A DNA stretch of 53,987 nt, from contig CAJXEB010000009.1 of assembly GCA_913052585.1 (NCBI GenBank), positions 1 through 53,987 of the forward strand, given 5' to 3'. The translations under genes and the position numbers were made by a program. The notes under the pieces were generated by a model. It did not search any database and was not told the DNA's origin. It saw only the letters and a list, made by a program, of their open reading frames with translations. The DNA comes from an uncultured Flavobacteriaceae bacterium. Its GTDB lineage: Bacteria > Bacteroidota > Bacteroidia > Flavobacteriales > Flavobacteriaceae. Position 1 is the first letter of the stretch. Each line of letters begins with the position of its first letter. This document shows, piece by piece, positions 52,287 through 53,987 of this stretch.

Positions 52287-53351
52287 TTGATACAGCAAAT
52301 AGAAAGCAGAAAAAAGGCTAAGAATAAGCTTCCAAGTTGGTATCGTACAAAGCAAATTTATTATCCTCCAAAATTAAATTTAGAACAAACCTCTTCAGAA
52401 ATAACTGCAGAATACAAAGCGACTATTATAGATGGAGATAAAATTTCTGACATAACAGGTGGTTTTGGAATTGACAGTTATTATTTTTCAAAAACATTTA
52501 AAGAAGTCCATCATTTTGAATTGAACAAGTGTCTTTCAGAAATAACAGCTCATAATTTTTCAAGTTTAAAAAGGAACAACATTCAATGCTTTGCAGAAGA
52601 TGGTATAAAAAGCGCTTTAAAGGAGCAATGCGATGTTATTTATGTAGATCCTTCACGAAGACACGATAGTAAAGGAAAAGTGTTTTTCTTAAAGGATTGC
52701 GAACCCAATATACCTTTTCATTTACCTGCTTTATTAAAACATTGTAAACAGTTATTGATCAAAACCTCTCCAATGCTTGATCTCTCTATTGGATTGAATG
52801 AGTTACAGTTTGTTTCAGAAATACATATTGTTGCAGTTAACAATGAAGTGAAAGAATTGTTATGGCTTATAACACCAGGGTTTAAAGATGTTCCGCATAT
52901 AAAAACCATTAACATCAATAAAGACAAAAAGAATGTTTTTAATTTTCATTTAAATGAAACTTTTGAAGTCGATTGCACCAGTCCAAAAAAATATTTATAC
53001 GAACCCAACGCTGCAATAATGAAAAGTGGTGCTTTTGATTTATTGCCAGAGCGATATCAAGTTCAAAAACTTCACAAACACTCACATTTATATACTAGTG
53101 ATGATTTAATAAGCTTTCCTGGGCGTCAATTTTTGATAAATAAGGTGATTCCCTATCAAAAGAAATATTTTAAAGAACTTGATGGGGAAACACCTTGTGG
53201 AGTTTATCAAATGGTTTTAAATGAAATTGAAGAACCATTGCTCAAGGTGATTATGGATAAATGTAATGGCAACCAGAGTCATGCAAGTGAAATCTTAGGT
53301 ATTAATAGAGGGACTCTTAGAACAAAACTCAAAGAGTATAATCTACTCTAA
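52287..53351 (+). CDS. Class I SAM methyltransferase (THUMP-like) joined in frame to a Fis C-terminus
   Basis: Residues 1-291 of this frame are a flavobacterial THUMP-like-domain methyltransferase. KLPSWY and IYYPPKL near the start are followed by the SAM loop DITGGFGIDSYYFS and the catalytic-loop motif VDPSRRHDSKGKVF (near 130). The first in-frame start codon is TTG 52287, but homology extends upstream. From about residue 293 the sequence turns into Fis. The last part of the methyltransferase is therefore lost, and the fused reading frame is probably not a real protein. The likely cause is a chimeric junction, because Fis is not a Bacteroidota protein. Confidence 0.75.
   Translation: MIQQIESRKKAKNKLPSWYRTKQIYYPPKLNLEQTSSEITAEYKATIIDGDKISDITGGFGIDSYYFSKTFKEVHHFELNKCLSEITAHNFSSLKRNNIQCFAEDGIKSALKEQCDVIYVDPSRRHDSKGKVFFLKDCEPNIPFHLPALLKHCKQLLIKTSPMLDLSIGLNELQFVSEIHIVAVNNEVKELLWLITPGFKDVPHIKTININKDKKNVFNFHLNETFEVDCTSPKKYLYEPNAAIMKSGAFDLLPERYQVQKLHKHSHLYTSDDLISFPGRQFLINKVIPYQKKYFKELDGETPCGVYQMVLNEIEEPLLKVIMDKCNGNQSHASEILGINRGTLRTKLKEYNLL
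53163..53351 (+). CDS. fis: Fis-type DNA-binding protein, C-terminal 62 residues
   Basis: KYFKELDGETPCGVYQMVL, EIEEPLLKVIMDKCNGNQ and LGINRGTLRTKLKEYNLL line up without gaps with E. coli Fis from its NYFAQLNG to the C-terminus, 62 residues in both as far as I recall it. NRGTLRTKLK is the Fis recognition helix. Fis is a gammaproteobacterial nucleoid protein. The N-terminal ~35 residues are missing, being replaced by the methyltransferase frame at 53155-53165. purH follows, as it does in many gammaproteobacteria. Confidence 0.85.
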   Translation, partial: KYFKELDGETPCGVYQMVLNEIEEPLLKVIMDKCNGNQSHASEILGINRGTLRTKLKEYNLL

Positions 53352-53370
53352 TTAAGGTTATTCTTAGTTG

Positions 53371-53736
53371 ATGACTGAAGCTCTATCAACTCCTATAAGA
53401 AGAGCTCTTATAAGCGTTTCAGATAAAACCAGTATAGTTAAACTTTGTTCTAATTTAGTAAATGAATGGGGGATAGAAATAATCTCTACTGGAGGTACTC
53501 TAAAAGCACTCAAGGATGCTAATATTCCAGCTATTGAAATTAGTATTTTTACTGGTTTTCCTGAGATGATGGATGGAAGAGTTAAGACACTTCACCCTAA
53601 AGTTCATGGTGGAATCCTTGCAAGAAGAGAAATTGATCAAAAAATTATGCTTGAAAATGGCATCAAAGGCATAGATCTTGTTATTGTTAACCTTTATCCA
53701 TTCATTGAAACAATTTCAAAAAATGTATTGCAATAA
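53371..53736 (+). pseudogene. purH: 5' fragment of purH (bifunctional IMP cyclohydrolase/AICAR formyltransferase)
   Basis: The first ~117 residues are the start of the MGS-like (IMP cyclohydrolase) domain: [48 protein letters not shown], and [10 protein letters not shown]. PurH is about 520 residues long, so roughly three quarters are missing. Homology stops at ETISKN (about 53721) and the frame ends at TAA 53734. The [17 protein letters not shown] form is that of proteobacterial PurH; Bacteroidota PurH differs here. It lies 19 bases after the fis stop, a classical fis-purH arrangement. Confidence 0.85.
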
Positions 53737-53987
53737 ACGTTCACGTTCATAAAAAACAACAACGGTAGATCGCTGGCCCCAATGCGAAATTGGCTATGGA
53801 AGGTTTCAAAAACCCTTCAAACAACCAAACCCCAACACCAGCACCCCCAACCTCTACACCTCCTCAACCTCCTCGACCCCAGAACTCGCCTGCAGATCAA
53901 ACTCTATAAACTCATAATCAGAAACTCGCACATATTTATTATCAATACGCGCACCACTCGCCGCATCATTAAACGCACATAGGGCAC
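53737..53987. other. C-rich contig tail of foreign composition
   Basis: After the purH break the plus strand becomes C-rich (about 60 percent G+C in 53821-53880, by count) against the AT-rich rest of the window. Plus-strand frames here are low in complexity (poly-Pro, Gln, Thr) and not convincing. On the minus strand a partial frame open to the right edge ends at a stop at 53854-53856 with NKYVRVSDYEFIEFDLQA and an acidic end; I do not recognise it. Probably a third, chimeric segment. Confidence 0.6.
53854..53987 (-). CDS. Possible 3' end of an unrecognised gene, open at the right edge
   Basis: Minus-strand frame of 43 codons plus stop that enters from beyond 53987. It contains FNDAASGARIDNKYVRV and then an acidic tail ending GVEEVEEV. 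The codon use is G+C-rich and protein-like, unlike the plus-strand frames in the same place. I know no family for it. It supports the view that the last ~250 bases come from another genome. Confidence 0.3.
   Translation of the reverse strand, partial: ALCAFNDAASGARIDNKYVRVSDYEFIEFDLQASSGVEEVEEV

Noticed and set aside
53737-53765. Possible attC-like or recombination site at the purH break (AACGTTCACGTT)
   Set aside because: The repeat is not an inverted repeat and no core-site pair or integrase is present; a chimeric assembly explains the break more simply.
53782-53982. Plus-strand frame of 66 codons in the C-rich tail
   Set aside because: Composition is low-complexity Pro, Gln, Thr and Leu typical of a non-coding frame; the minus strand in the same place reads more protein-like.
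1-53987. CRISPR arrays, insertion sequences, prophage, tRNA or rRNA genes
   Set aside because: I looked for spaced direct repeats, transposase or integrase motifs and tRNA T-arm signatures and found none.

Overview
The window is a chromosomal stretch of an AT-rich (by eye about one third G+C), probably marine member of the Flavobacteriaceae (Bacteroidota). This rests on the family content: bshA, LptD and TamB of the flavobacterial type, a ResB-CcsA fusion, a NagZ/beta-lactamase fusion, a 7TM-LuxR protein and flavobacterial group III truncated haemoglobin. It also rests on a repeated Bacteroidota -7 promoter box (TAnnTTTG) in front of many genes and the lack of Shine-Dalgarno sequences. I see no tRNA or rRNA gene, CRISPR array, insertion sequence, prophage or defence island.

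Layout. 0.3-1.1 kb: CDP-alcohol phosphatidyltransferase (+). 1.2-12.0 kb (-): a J-domain/KTSC protein, two DEAD-box helicases, two cold-shock-domain proteins, a drug/metabolite transporter, a VTT/DedA-like membrane protein, a flavoprotein with a metallo-beta-lactamase-fold hydrolase, a DEAH helicase and an RhlE-like helicase. 12.1-18.0 kb (+): rlmF, a second rRNA-type methyltransferase, an alpha-helical unknown, arsC, fumC and a membrane-anchored 7TM protein ending in a LuxR-type HTH; a 55-residue membrane protein lies on the minus strand at 14.8-15.0 kb. 18.0-21.2 kb (-): ccsBA, then a broken truncated-haemoglobin gene. 21.7-29.5 kb (+): DUF2520 protein, kdsC, a UbiA prenyltransferase, maf, a secreted PIG-L protein, a 36-residue membrane peptide, a sodium:solute symporter and a small K+-channel-like protein, followed by the remains of an AI-2E-type transporter. 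30.0-39.7 kb (-): a nine-gene directon for cell envelope and redox functions (amidase, MlaD-like protein, two Fe-S proteins, HAD protein, DUF2147, conserved unknown, NagZ/beta-lactamase, BshA). 39.9-53.1 kb: lptD and ridA (+), tamB (-), tsaD (+), an orphan gene, rsmE, a DUF4159 protein, a SPOUT methyltransferase, an intact AI-2E transporter and a THUMP-like methyltransferase (+).

The last ~0.8 kb does not belong to the same genome context. The methyltransferase reading frame runs without a stop into the C-terminal 62 residues of a gammaproteobacterial-type Fis protein. The start of a gammaproteobacterial-type purH follows directly (fis-purH is the classical proteobacterial order). purH breaks after about 117 residues and gives way to C-rich sequence of a third composition. 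I read this as a chimeric contig end rather than new biology, though transfer cannot be excluded from sequence alone.

How the genes work together. The minus-strand helicases, cold-shock proteins, RlmF and the other methyltransferases form an RNA-remodelling and ribosome-maturation neighbourhood. The 30-47 kb block makes and maintains the cell envelope (peptidoglycan recycling, LPS export, lipid transport, TamB) together with bacillithiol synthesis and a quinone/Fe-S electron-transfer pair. The most interesting intact gene is the membrane-anchored 7TM-LuxR protein. The best evidence of decay is the truncated-haemoglobin gene, which has two homopolymer frameshifts and has lost its proximal histidine, and the AI-2E remnant with three in-frame stops.
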